Source of the DNA: Oscillospiraceae bacterium
GTDB lineage: Bacteria; Bacillota; Clostridia; Oscillospirales; Ruminococcaceae
Assembly (NCBI GenBank): GCA_016296485.1
Contig: JAEDJF010000070.1
Coordinates: 1-7,867 of the forward strand
Length of the DNA: 7,867 bases
Reading direction: 5' to 3'
Made by a program: the position numbers and the translations under genes. The notes below the pieces were generated by a model. It had not been told where the DNA came from and made no database searches. It saw nothing but the letters and a program-made list of their open reading frames with translations. This document shows positions 1-6,564 of this stretch, in pieces (position 1 is the first letter of the stretch; each line of letters opens with the position of its first letter).

Positions 1-69
1 CTTGAGGAAGTGTTCCTCCGGCTCACCGGGGACGGCGCCGAAGAAACGAAAGGAAGTGAAAGCGAATGA
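1..69 (+). CDS. ABC transporter ATP-binding protein, C-terminal end (partial)
   Basis: This is the last 22 codons plus TGA of a gene that begins before the window. The frame opens with LEEVFLRLTGD, the kind of ending seen in ABC-2 type ATPases (GldA/CcmA/NatA-like), where a 'LEEVFLxLT' segment closes the ATPase subunit. No Walker or signature motif lies inside the window, so the assignment rests on this tail and on the permease gene that follows. Its stop overlaps the permease start in ATGA (66-69), which fits translational coupling and one complex. The acidic, serine-rich last residues (EETKGSESE) look like a disordered tail. By inference it is the cytoplasmic energy-coupling subunit of the transporter encoded downstream. 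Confidence 0.75.
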   Translation, partial: LEEVFLRLTGDGAEETKGSESE

Positions 70-767
70 CCGCAATTTTAAGAAGGGAGCTCAATTCCTA
101 TTTCGCCAGTCCCATAGCCTATATCTATCTTGGGCTTTTCACCGCTTTCACCGGAATTATCTATTTCATCACGGTTTTCAGCGGTCTTTCCTCCCCCGTC
201 TATATTTTCGCCTACTCCTTCTATTTCAGTATGTACCTTGTGCCGGTGCTCACGATGAAGCTCCTTGCCGAGGAGAAAAAGCAGCGCACCGACCAGCTCC
301 TTCTCACCGCCCCGGTGCGGCTTTACGAAATCGTAATCGGGAAATTCCTCGCGGCTTTTTCCGTTTACTGTGCCGGAATGTGCTCGACGGTTCTCGAAGC
401 CTTCGTGCTCAGCTTTTTCTGCGACTTTGACTGGGCGGTCTTTTGGAGCAGCTTCATCGGGATAATTCTTCTCGGCGGCGCAAGCATCGCCGTCTGTATG
501 TTCGTGTCCTCCATGACCGAAAACCAGATAATCGCCGCCGTGGTGGGCTTTGTGACAATGCTCCTTCTCTCGATGCTCGACGCCTTTTCCTCTCTCTTTT
601 CGAGCGCCGCGCTCCAGAACGTGATGCTCAAGCTGAGCTTCTACGTGCGCTACTTTAACCTCACCCTGGGGGTGCTGGACTTTTCGGATATTTTCTTCTT
701 CCTCTCCGTGACCGGGGTTTTCCTCTTTCTCACCACCCGGGTCATCGACCGAAGAAGATGGAGCTGA
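66..767 (+). CDS. ABC-2 type transporter permease, GldF-like
   Basis: The product is a 233-residue integral membrane protein with about six hydrophobic segments, near residues 17-37, 44-65, 96-118, 127-148, 153-178 and 206-226, the usual size and layout of a GldF/NatB-type ABC-2 permease. Between segments 2 and 3 lies the conserved cytoplasmic stretch EEKKQRTDQLLLTAPV (residues 69-84), typical of this family and thought to contact the ATPase. The ATG lies inside the upstream ATPase gene's stop (ATGA overlap) and is preceded by AAAGGAAG at 49-56. With the GldG-like gene next, the set resembles the GldA-GldF-GldG arrangement. That name comes from gliding Bacteroidetes, but homologues are widespread in non-gliding bacteria, so gliding is not implied. 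The substrate is unknown. The membrane permease role is well supported; the family name is moderately sure. Confidence 0.85.
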   Translation: MTAILRRELNSYFASPIAYIYLGLFTAFTGIIYFITVFSGLSSPVYIFAYSFYFSMYLVPVLTMKLLAEEKKQRTDQLLLTAPVRLYEIVIGKFLAAFSVYCAGMCSTVLEAFVLSFFCDFDWAVFWSSFIGIILLGGASIAVCMFVSSMTENQIIAAVVGFVTMLLLSMLDAFSSLFSSAALQNVMLKLSFYVRYFNLTLGVLDFSDIFFFLSVTGVFLFLTTRVIDRRRWS

Positions 768-785
768 GGAAAGGGGGATATTGAA

Positions 786-2249
786 ATGGATAAAAAGAAA
801 CAAACTCCCGAAGCAAAGGAAAGGAGCCGCCGCCGTCGGCGCGGCGCCGTTGCCGGGGGAATAACCGTTCTCGTTATCGGAATCGCCGTTTTGCTCAACG
901 TGATCCTGACCCTTGTTTCGGAACGGTACCCCCTCTCCCTCGACCTTACAAAAAACAGCATCTACGACCTTTCGGAGGACACCGTTGCCTACCTCGGCGG
1001 GCTCGACAAGGACGTGACGATCCATATTCTCGCCACCCGCCAGAGCCTTTCCTATTCCTACGACTACCTTGACCTTGTGCAGGCGGCAAAGACCATCGAG
1101 GCATATTCAAAATATTCCGACCGGGTCTCTGTTGACTACGTGGACCTTGCCGCGAACCCCGGCTTTCTCAATTCCTATCCCGACAGGGAGCTGGCGGCGT
1201 ACGACGTGATAGTGGAGTCCGGCGAAACGGTCGTCGTCTCGAGCCTTATTGATATGTTCGACTACTCCTATCAGTACAATTCCGACTACACCGGCTACGA
1301 CGTCGTCACCACCTCCAACGTGGAGCAGGAAATCACAAGCGCCATAATGTACGCCGTCTCCGGCGTCAAAAACCGGGTGGGCTTCATAACCGGCTTCGGC
1401 GAAAGGGATTCCTCCGACCTTCAGAGCCTCCTCTCGAAAAACAACTACGAGACCGTTTTCATGAACCTTCTGACCGAGGATATTCCCGAGGATATTTCCG
1501 CCCTCGTCTGGTTCGGTCCGAACAGCGACCCCTCCGAAGACGCGGTCAAAAAGCTGGACGCCTATCTTGAAAACGGCGGAAATCTTCTTCTCTTCACCGA
1601 CCCCTTCATCGGCGACCAGCCGACCCTCGACGTTTTTCTCGGCGAGTGGGGGCTCTCGGTTCCCGAAGCTTTCGCTTTCGAGACCGATTCTTCCCGAACT
1701 TTCAACAACTCTATGTATTATCCCCTGGTGGAATATACAGACCGTAATTGGTCCTTCGGGCTGGAGAGCAAGAACGCCTACACTCTTTACTACGCCCCCC
1801 GCCCGGTGGAGCTCCTTTTTGAGTCCGAGGGCGATATAACGACCTCCGTTCTCCTCTCCCTCTCGGAAAAATCCGGCTGCTACCCGGCGGACGTCTCCTC
1901 GGATTACGAGATAACCGACGAGGATATTGTCGGAAACGTCCCCGTCGCCGCCCTCTCCGAAAGCGCCGAAACCGACGGAAAGCTCTTCGTCTTCGGCTCG
2001 ACCTATTCCTTCCTCGGCGATTTTCTGACCGCCTCATATACCGCCAACGCGGATTATATCACCGGGATTTTCAACGCCCTCTGCGAACGGGAAAACTCCG
2101 CAGTCATCGCCCCGAAGGACGTCTCCGCCCAGGCGAACACCATGACCACAAACGACGTGATGGTCTCATCAATCGCTTTCGTTATCCTGATTCCCGCTCT
2201 CCTTATCGGAGCGGGCGTCGCGGTTTACCTTAGGCGCCGCCGAAAATAA
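786..2249 (+). CDS. GldG-family ABC transporter auxiliary protein
   Basis: This 487-residue protein has a very basic N-terminus (RSRRRRRG, residues 13-20), a membrane segment at about 21-44, a long extracytoplasmic region, and a second membrane segment at about 461-482 followed by an RRRRK tail. Two end anchors flanking a large outside domain is the architecture of the GldG / ABC_transp_aux family. Typical features include the early 'SLDLTKNSIYDLSEDT' stretch (residues 51-66), the segment beginning VGFITGFGE in the middle, and a later 'LDAYLENGGNLLLFTDP' stretch, a glutamine-amidotransferase-like fold core seen in this family. The start at 786 is backed by GGAAAGGGGG shortly upstream. The gap to the permease is 18 bases, so it is almost certainly co-transcribed. 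It probably works with the permease at the outer face of the membrane; its biochemical role is not established. Confidence 0.82.
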   Translation: MDKKKQTPEAKERSRRRRRGAVAGGITVLVIGIAVLLNVILTLVSERYPLSLDLTKNSIYDLSEDTVAYLGGLDKDVTIHILATRQSLSYSYDYLDLVQAAKTIEAYSKYSDRVSVDYVDLAANPGFLNSYPDRELAAYDVIVESGETVVVSSLIDMFDYSYQYNSDYTGYDVVTTSNVEQEITSAIMYAVSGVKNRVGFITGFGERDSSDLQSLLSKNNYETVFMNLLTEDIPEDISALVWFGPNSDPSEDAVKKLDAYLENGGNLLLFTDPFIGDQPTLDVFLGEWGLSVPEAFAFETDSSRTFNNSMYYPLVEYTDRNWSFGLESKNAYTLYYAPRPVELLFESEGDITTSVLLSLSEKSGCYPADVSSDYEITDEDIVGNVPVAALSESAETDGKLFVFGSTYSFLGDFLTASYTANADYITGIFNALCERENSAVIAPKDVSAQANTMTTNDVMVSSIAFVILIPALLIGAGVAVYLRRRRK

Positions 2250-2260
2250 AGGAGGAAGTT

Positions 2261-3703
2261 ATGGACAGACAGCTTAAAATTCTCATCTCTCTCGGGGTGG
2301 TTTTCGTCCTTCTTCTGGGCGGCGCCGCCGCCCTCCTTCTGGCTCCTTCGCCGGAAAGCTCCGGCGAAACCTCCTCCGAGCCGGAGAGCACCGCCGTAAC
2401 CCTCGTCCAGAAGGACCCGTCGGAGGTCGTCAAAATCGAAAGCTCCACGGGCTTTTACGCCGAGTATGACCCGGAAAACGAAAAACTGATGATTCCCGCC
2501 CTCGAGGGGCTTCCTCTTGACGAAAGCGTCCTCGACTATATCCTCCGCTTTGCGGCGACCGTCACCGGGCAGCGTGAAATCGAGAGCGGCGAGCTTTCCG
2601 ACTTCGGGATTACGGAGGAAAGCCCCGTCGTCACCATAACCTATTCCGATGGGAGCGCCGCCGTGCTCAAAATCGGCTCGGAGGTTCCCGGCGTGAGCAC
2701 CGCGAGCAAATACGTGCTCATGGACGGGAAAATATATATAATGTACGATATGCACCTTCGCTATTTTACCGCGGAGCCCTCGGAATATATCTCCACCCAG
2801 ATCACCCCGGACAATTACGACAGCTCCTCCGGAGCCTGTCTCTATAAAACAAAAAACCTCACTTTCGCACTTTTGGACAAAGCTTTCGGAATAAACCGAA
2901 ACACCGACGCTACCTCCGCCGCCCAGTTTCATACCGGGTACTACTGTCTCGTTCCGGACGGTCAGAACTTCGCCCCGGACGACACGGTTATCAGCAACGT
3001 CTCCGACTCCCTTTTCGGAATGACGGGCGAAGTCGCCGCCTTCGCTTCCTCCGAAAACGAGCTGGACCTCGAGGCTTTCGGTCTTGGGGAAAACTACCTG
3101 ACCGCCGCCGTAACCGCCGTCGGAATAACGGACGACAGTAAAGTTCTGACCTTTTGCGTTGACGCTTCCCAGCCGGCGGAGGGCAAAATCTATCTCCACG
3201 TCCGGGGCTCAAACGTCGTTTACTCCATTGACGAGGAAAACGCTCCCCTTTGGTACAAATCGGAGCTTTCGGATTTTTACGCCGAGAAAATCTTCGTTCC
3301 CGCTCTCGAAAACGTCGGGAAGCTAACCCTTGAAACCCCGGAATACACTCTCCTTTTCAGTATAAACCGGGACGGCGAGGGAAAAATTAAAGACGTCGAC
3401 GCCCTTAAAACCGAGGGCGGGAAAAACTTTTCCGCCGTCCTCTCCGACTCTGATTTTTCCAATTTGTTCAGCGCCCTCTGTGAAACGAGGCAGTGCGGCT
3501 CCGCCGAAGAGGCAAAAGACGAAGTCTCCTCCCCGGTGCTCAAAATAACCGTGGAATATACGGACGGAAAAAGCGAGACTCTTTCCCTTTCTGAAGCGCC
3601 CTCAGAAAACGTTTTTGCCGCCGTCAACGGCAGCAGCTTCTGGCTTTTACCCGGCGGTTACGCCGAAAAGCTCCTTGAAACCGCCCTTGGCTTCTTCGGA
3701 TAG
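2261..3703 (+). CDS. DUF4340 domain-containing membrane-anchored protein
   Basis: This is a 480-residue protein with one N-terminal membrane segment (about residues 6-28), no lipobox cysteine, then a Ser/Glu-rich linker (31-45) and a long extracytoplasmic part. Two similar beta-rich stretches match the DUF4340 style: ITYSDGSAAVLKIGSEVPG (126-144) and, near the C-terminus, VEYTDGKSETLSLSEAP. Each is a 'YxDGxxxxLxxG/S' unit, so the domain seems to occur twice. DUF4340 genes commonly sit just after GldG-like genes, and this start lies 11 bases behind the GldG-like stop, with the ribosome binding site AAAGGAGG overlapping that stop codon. This suggests an accessory subunit of the same transporter, perhaps in the cell-envelope space. 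No enzymatic motif is visible and the function is unknown. Confidence 0.8.
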   Translation: MDRQLKILISLGVVFVLLLGGAAALLLAPSPESSGETSSEPESTAVTLVQKDPSEVVKIESSTGFYAEYDPENEKLMIPALEGLPLDESVLDYILRFAATVTGQREIESGELSDFGITEESPVVTITYSDGSAAVLKIGSEVPGVSTASKYVLMDGKIYIMYDMHLRYFTAEPSEYISTQITPDNYDSSSGACLYKTKNLTFALLDKAFGINRNTDATSAAQFHTGYYCLVPDGQNFAPDDTVISNVSDSLFGMTGEVAAFASSENELDLEAFGLGENYLTAAVTAVGITDDSKVLTFCVDASQPAEGKIYLHVRGSNVVYSIDEENAPLWYKSELSDFYAEKIFVPALENVGKLTLETPEYTLLFSINRDGEGKIKDVDALKTEGGKNFSAVLSDSDFSNLFSALCETRQCGSAEEAKDEVSSPVLKITVEYTDGKSETLSLSEAPSENVFAAVNGSSFWLLPGGYAEKLLETALGFFG

Positions 3704-3714
3704 GGCAAATTAAA

Positions 3715-3782
3715 GACAAAAAGCGGCTTTTGTCAAAAAAATATATATTTATTTGCAAAATACTATTGACAAAAGCCGCTTT
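3715..3782. repeat. 17-bp perfect inverted repeat with nested short hairpin
   Basis: The arms 3720-3736 (AAAGCGGCTTTTGTCAA) and 3766-3782 are exact reverse complements separated by a 29-base AT-rich loop. A second, shorter hairpin, GACAAAA (3715-3721) with TTTTGTC (3728-3734), uses part of the same left arm, so the two structures exclude each other in RNA. The repeat begins 16 bases after the DUF4340 stop. It could be a weak terminator for the ABC operon, but only three T follow the right arm before CATATAAT, which is poor. The right arm also holds the -35 box of the tRNA promoter, so it could instead be an operator. The structure is clearly seen; its role is not known. Confidence 0.75.
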
Positions 3783-3795
3783 CATATAATATAAT
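3766..3795 (+). promoter_or_regulatory. Sigma-A promoter of the tRNA-Met/tRNA-Glu unit
   Basis: A perfect TTGACA (3766-3771) and a perfect TATAAT (3790-3795) are separated by 18 bases. A second overlapping TATAAT at 3785-3790 has a spacing of only 13, so it is less likely to be used. Predicted initiation near 3802 leaves a leader of about 20 bases before tRNA-Met. A full-consensus promoter suits stable RNA expression. The -35 box lies within the right arm of the inverted repeat. Confidence 0.85.
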
Positions 3796-3821
3796 AATTC
3801 GTGCCTTGTGGTGACAAATGT

Positions 3822-3898
3822 GGCGGCATAGCTCAGTTGGCTAGAGCATTCGGTTCATACCCGAAGTGTCACCGGTTCGAATCCAGTTGCCGCTACCA
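3822..3898 (+). tRNA. tRNA-Met (CAT), elongator type
   Basis: The cloverleaf folds as acceptor 3822-3828 with 3888-3894, D stem GCTC/GAGC (3831-3834, 3844-3847), anticodon stem TTCGG/CCGAA (3849-3853, 3861-3865) with loop TTCATAC and anticodon CAT at 3856-3858, and T loop TTCGAAT (3876-3882). CCA is encoded (3896-3898). The G1-T72 wobble pair and the lack of initiator features (no GGG/CCC anticodon stem) fit elongator Met; A37-C38 argues against the lysidine-modified tRNA-Ile2. The T stem ACCGG/CCAGT has one C-A mismatch (3873 against 3885), which is unusual. It is the first gene of a two-tRNA unit. Confidence 0.95.
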
Positions 3899-3900
3899 AT

Positions 3901-3975
3901 GGCCCGATGGTCAAGAGGTTAAGACACGGCCCTTTCACGGCTGTAACGCGAGTTCGATTCTCGCTCGGGTCACCA
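3901..3975 (+). tRNA. tRNA-Glu (TTC)
   Basis: The acceptor GGCCCGA (3901-3907) pairs fully with TCGGGTC (3965-3971). The anticodon stem CGGCC/GGCTG carries loop CTTTCAC with anticodon TTC at 3934-3936. The T stem GCGAG/CTCGC is perfect with loop TTCGATT, and CCA is encoded at 3973-3975. The three-pair D stem (GTC/GAC) is usual for bacterial tRNA-Glu. It begins two bases after tRNA-Met, so both are cut from one precursor made from the promoter at 3766-3795. Confidence 0.96.
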
Positions 3976-3978
3976 GAT

Positions 3979-4012
3979 AAAAGCTCGTTTCAGGAATGAA
4001 ACGGGCTTTTTT
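3979..4012 (+). terminator. Rho-independent terminator of the tRNA unit
   Basis: Left arm 3979-3991 (AAAAGCTCGTTTC) pairs with 3998-4010 over 13 positions with one G-T pair. The loop is AGGAAT, and a run of six T (4007-4012) closes the structure. It lies three bases after the tRNA-Glu CCA end and is a strong terminator. Confidence 0.92.
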
Positions 4013-4072
4013 GTTATAATAAAATAATGTTTACAAATTGTTTAACAAACTTCGGAAAAAACTGCTTATAAT
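4012..4072 (+). promoter_or_regulatory. Candidate promoter region of the DUF975 gene
   Basis: Two possible -10 elements precede the gene. TATAAT at 4067-4072 has TTAACA at 4042-4047 as a possible -35 box, but with a long 19-base spacer. An extended -10, TGTTATAAT, lies at 4012-4020 directly after the tRNA terminator, without a good -35. The gene needs its own promoter because a strong terminator precedes it. Which element is used cannot be decided by eye. Confidence 0.5.
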
Positions 4073-4082
4073 TAAATCCATC

Positions 4083-4091
4083 AGGGAGGTG
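4083..4091 (+). promoter_or_regulatory. Ribosome binding site deciding the DUF975 start
   Basis: AGGGAGGTG at 4083-4091 lies six bases before the ATG at 4098. This favours 4098 over the in-frame ATG at 4038, which has no comparable site and would lie upstream of the candidate -10 at 4067. Confidence 0.85.
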
Positions 4092-4097
4092 TTTGTT

Positions 4098-4913
4098 ATG
4101 TGGACAACATCAAAACTTAAAGAGGAAGCAAAGCGTACCTTAAAGCAGTTCGGCTACTGGATGCCGTTTTTCGTCACCTTTATTGCCGGGCTCATCGCCG
4201 GCGGCAGCAGCGGCGTTTCCGGTTACAGCTCGAGCCTAAACATCACGGAGGACAATATCCAGAGTTTTGCCGATTCCGGCGAAATCCGGTTTTTCTTTGA
4301 AAGAATCGGCGAAGCCCTTCGGAGCTTTTTCAGTAACCCCGTCGTCGCGACGACGACTATTATCGCCGTTTCCATCGCTTTTCTTATCGGTCTTGTAATT
4401 GCCTTCGGCTGGGCCGCCTTTATCGCGAGCCCGGTCATCGTCGGCAAAAACCGCTATTTTATGGAGCACCGGGGCTTCGACTCAAAGTTTGAGCGCCTTT
4501 TCTGGGCGTTCCGCCGGGGTCGCTATATGAACATCGTAAAAACTATGTTCATTATGAACCTCAAGATTTTCCTTTGGAGCCTGCTTTTCGTAATCCCCGG
4601 AATTGTCAAGGCTTACGAATACTCAATGATTCCCTACATATTGGCGGAAAATCCCCAAATCAGCACCGAGCGCGCCTTTGAGCTCTCCCGCCAGATGACC
4701 AGCGGCGAAAAATGGCACATCTTCTGCCTTGAGCTCTCGTTCATCGGCTGGTACCTTCTCGGCTTGCTTTGCTGCTGCGTCGGCGGGCTCTTCGTTGACC
4801 CCTATTTTGAAGCCACCAAAGCGGAGCTTTACCAGGTGATGCGCGAAAAGGCCCACGGTCTCGGCTTCTCGAATTACTCCGAGCTTCCCGGCTTTTTCCC
4901 GGAACAGGTATGA
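4098..4913 (+). CDS. DUF975 family integral membrane protein
   Basis: The product has 271 residues and starts MWTTSKLKEEAKRTLK, the usual DUF975 opening (SxLKxxAKxxLK). Hydrophobic segments lie near residues 20-37, 84-112, 150-170 and 210-233. The family signature is clear: IPGIVKAYEYSMIPYILAEN (166-185), then STERAFELSRQMTSGEKW (189-206), then LSFIGWYLLGLL (213-224) and VDPYFEATKAELY (233-245). A run of three cysteines (225-227) sits in the last membrane segment. The frame could extend 20 residues upstream to an ATG at 4038, but the strong ribosome binding site supports this start. The gene stands alone between the tRNA terminator and a terminator of its own. The family is common in Bacillota and its function is unknown; no catalytic motif is visible. 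Confidence 0.87.
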   Translation: MWTTSKLKEEAKRTLKQFGYWMPFFVTFIAGLIAGGSSGVSGYSSSLNITEDNIQSFADSGEIRFFFERIGEALRSFFSNPVVATTTIIAVSIAFLIGLVIAFGWAAFIASPVIVGKNRYFMEHRGFDSKFERLFWAFRRGRYMNIVKTMFIMNLKIFLWSLLFVIPGIVKAYEYSMIPYILAENPQISTERAFELSRQMTSGEKWHIFCLELSFIGWYLLGLLCCCVGGLFVDPYFEATKAELYQVMREKAHGLGFSNYSELPGFFPEQV

Positions 4914-4917
4914 ATTT

Positions 4918-4947
4918 AAGCGGCGGTCCAAAAGGACCGCCGCTTTT
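4918..4947. terminator. GC-rich terminator hairpin after the DUF975 gene
   Basis: A 12-bp perfect stem, 4918-4929 (AAGCGGCGGTCC) with 4934-4945, closes an AAAA loop and is followed by TT, giving a run of four T (4944-4947). It starts four bases after the DUF975 stop and is its likely terminator. It could also stop transcription arriving from guaB on the other strand, although the T run on that side is weak. Confidence 0.8.
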
Positions 4948-4961
4948 GCGTCCATATAAAG

Positions 4962-4994
4962 AATGAGCACGGGAAAAACCCGTGCTCATTTTTT
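4962..4994. terminator. Second terminator hairpin between the DUF975 gene and guaB
   Basis: A 12-bp perfect stem, 4962-4973 (AATGAGCACGGG) with 4979-4990, has an AAAAA loop. On the + strand it is followed by TTTT, making six T in all (4989-4994). On the - strand it lies six bases past the guaB stop and is followed by CTTTATAT, a weaker T tract. It probably serves guaB and backs up DUF975 termination. Confidence 0.8.
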
Positions 4995-5000
4995 ATATTA

Positions 5001-6479
5001 TCATTCAGCCTGTACGGAATAGTTGGGAGCCTCTTTGGTGATATAAATATCGTGGGGGTGGCTCTCTTTAAGACCGGCTCCGGTGATGCGGACGAACTGT
5101 GCTTTCTCCTGGAGCTCGGCAATTGTGGCGCAGCCGCAGTAGCCCATTCCGGCGCGAAGTCCGCCGAGAATCTGGAAAACGGCCTCGCCGACGGTGCCTT
5201 TATAAGGAACGCGTCCCTCGACGCCCTCGGGAACGAGTTTTTTGTTGTCCTCCTGGAAGTATCTGTCCTTGCTTCCGTTTGCCATGGCTGCAAGGCTTCC
5301 CATTCCGCGATATACCTTGAAGCGTCTGCCCTGATAGATTTCGCACTCGCCGGGAGATTCCTCGCAGCCCGCGAGCATGGAACCGAGCATTACGGTGTTG
5401 CCGCCTGCGGCAAGAGCCTTGACTACGTCGCCGGAGTATTTCATACCGCCGTCGGCGACAATCGGAATCCCGTATTTGTTCGCGACCTTGGCGGCCTCGT
5501 AAATTGCGGTGACCTGGGGAACGCCGATACCGGCGACGACGCGGGTGGTGCAGATGGAGCCGGGACCGATACCGACTTTAACGGCGTCGGCGCCCGCTTT
5601 GATGAGGTCCTCGGTGGCTTCGGCGGTGGCGACGTTGCCGGCGATAAGAGCGATTTCAGGGAAGGCCGCTTTTACTTTCTTGACGCAGTTCATAATGCCT
5701 GCGCTGTGACCGTGGGCGGAGTCGAGCACGAGCACGTCAACGCCTGCGTTGACAAGAGCGGTGGCTCTTTCGAGCACGTCGCTGGTTACGCCGATGGCGG
5801 CGGCGCAGAGAAGTCTTCCGCCTTTATCTCTTGCGGCGTTGGGGTACTGAACGGCTTTTTCAATATCTTTGATGGTGATAAGACCTTTGAGCCTGCCCTC
5901 TCCGTCAACTATGGGGAGCTTCTCAATCTTGTGGTGGCGAAGGATTTCCTGTGCCTCGGAAAGGGTGGTGCCGACGGGAGCGGTCACAAGGTTGTCCTTG
6001 GTCATAACATCCTCGATTTTTACGCTGTAATCGTCGAGGAAGCGCATATCCCTGTTGGTGATGATTCCGACGAGCTTGTTGTCGTCGTCGCAAATCGGAA
6101 CGCCGCTGATTTTATATTTTGCCATAAGCTCGTTGGCGTCGCCGACGGTGTGGTCTTTTGAAAGATAGAAGGGGTTTACAATGACGCCGTTTTCGGAGCG
6201 CTTTACTTTGTCGACTTCGTCCGCCTGGCGCTCGATGGGCATATTCTTGTGGATAACGCCGATGCCGCCCTCTCTCGCAATGGCGATAGCCATTTTCGAT
6301 TCGGTTACGGTGTCCATTGCCGCAGTCATTATCGGGGCGTTGAGCACGACGTCCCTTGCAAGGACGGTTTTGGTGCTTACCTCTTTGGGAAGTACGTCGG
6401 ATTTCGCAGGAATCAGAAGCACGTCGTCAAAGGTAAGTCCCTCATAGAGGAATTTTTCGTTTTGGTTTGGATTTACCAT
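5001..6479 (-). CDS. guaB: IMP dehydrogenase
   Basis: This enzyme oxidises IMP to XMP with NAD+, the committed step of GMP synthesis in the cytoplasm. Numbered from the chosen start, the protein has 492 residues, normal for bacterial IMPDH. It opens with EGLTFDDVLLIPAKS, has two CBS domains at about 95-210 (including VMTKDNLVT and the 'HHKIEKLPIVD' stretch), the DSAHGHS segment (253-259), and the catalytic loop GIGPGSICTTR (304-314) with the active-site cysteine at 310. The phosphate-binding ADGGMKYSGD segment is at 343-352, the YRGMGSLAAM stretch at 390-399, and the flap with the Arg-Tyr pair at 406-407. All key residues look intact. A second ATG three codons upstream (6488) is possible, but AAGGA is then only one base away; from 6479 it is eight bases away. 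The gene converges on the DUF975 gene. Confidence 0.97.
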   Translation of the reverse strand: MVNPNQNEKFLYEGLTFDDVLLIPAKSDVLPKEVSTKTVLARDVVLNAPIMTAAMDTVTESKMAIAIAREGGIGVIHKNMPIERQADEVDKVKRSENGVIVNPFYLSKDHTVGDANELMAKYKISGVPICDDDNKLVGIITNRDMRFLDDYSVKIEDVMTKDNLVTAPVGTTLSEAQEILRHHKIEKLPIVDGEGRLKGLITIKDIEKAVQYPNAARDKGGRLLCAAAIGVTSDVLERATALVNAGVDVLVLDSAHGHSAGIMNCVKKVKAAFPEIALIAGNVATAEATEDLIKAGADAVKVGIGPGSICTTRVVAGIGVPQVTAIYEAAKVANKYGIPIVADGGMKYSGDVVKALAAGGNTVMLGSMLAGCEESPGECEIYQGRRFKVYRGMGSLAAMANGSKDRYFQEDNKKLVPEGVEGRVPYKGTVGEAVFQILGGLRAGMGYCGCATIAELQEKAQFVRITGAGLKESHPHDIYITKEAPNYSVQAE

Positions 6480-6487
6480 TTTTCTCA

Positions 6488-6492
6488 TCCTT
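6488..6492 (-). promoter_or_regulatory. Ribosome binding site deciding the guaB start
   Basis: Read on the - strand, AAGGA covers 6492-6488 and lies eight bases before the ATG at 6479-6477. The alternative ATG at 6488-6486 overlaps this site's last base, so it is too close to use it. Confidence 0.65.
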
Positions 6493-6535
6493 CTTTCTTT
6501 ATAATATCGCCGAATGTTCTTTATATATTTTGACT

Positions 6536-6564
6536 ATTCTATCACGCTTTCGACAGCAATTCAA
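6536..6564 (-). promoter_or_regulatory. Candidate guaB promoter
   Basis: On the - strand, TTGAAT (6564-6559) and TAGAAT (6541-6536) are separated by exactly 17 bases, matching sigma-A consensus at 4 of 6 and 5 of 6 positions. The -35 box overlaps the stop codon of the upstream P-loop gene. Initiation near 6529 would give a leader of about 50 bases, too short for a purine riboswitch. No strong terminator separates guaB from the upstream gene, so read-through is also possible. Confidence 0.45.

Noticed and set aside
78..1025. A 315-codon open frame on the - strand, opposite the permease and GldG-like genes
   Set aside because: It spans two clear + strand genes and their gap, has low-complexity Glu/Gly/His composition and no recognisable domain.
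2225..3199. A 324-codon open frame on the - strand, opposite the DUF4340 gene
   Set aside because: Its Gly/Val/Arg-rich composition mirrors the opposite gene; the + strand gene has a ribosome binding site, a membrane anchor and operon context.
3715..3740. The short hairpin 3715-3734 as a normal terminator of the ABC operon
   Set aside because: It is followed on the + strand by a run of A, not T, so it does not fit an intrinsic terminator for that operon.
4038..4097. A 20-codon N-terminal extension of the DUF975 protein
   Set aside because: The ATG at 4098 has a strong ribosome binding site and the family's usual N-terminus; the extension lies over the promoter region and has no such site.
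5052..6161. A 369-codon open frame on the + strand, opposite guaB
   Set aside because: It mirrors the guaB coding frame. The product is Gly/Ala/Val/Asp-rich without domain features, and guaB is complete with all catalytic motifs, so this is a shadow frame.
6480..6560. A guanine/purine riboswitch before guaB
   Set aside because: The gap is only about 80 bases and the likely leader about 50, with no three-helix junction visible.
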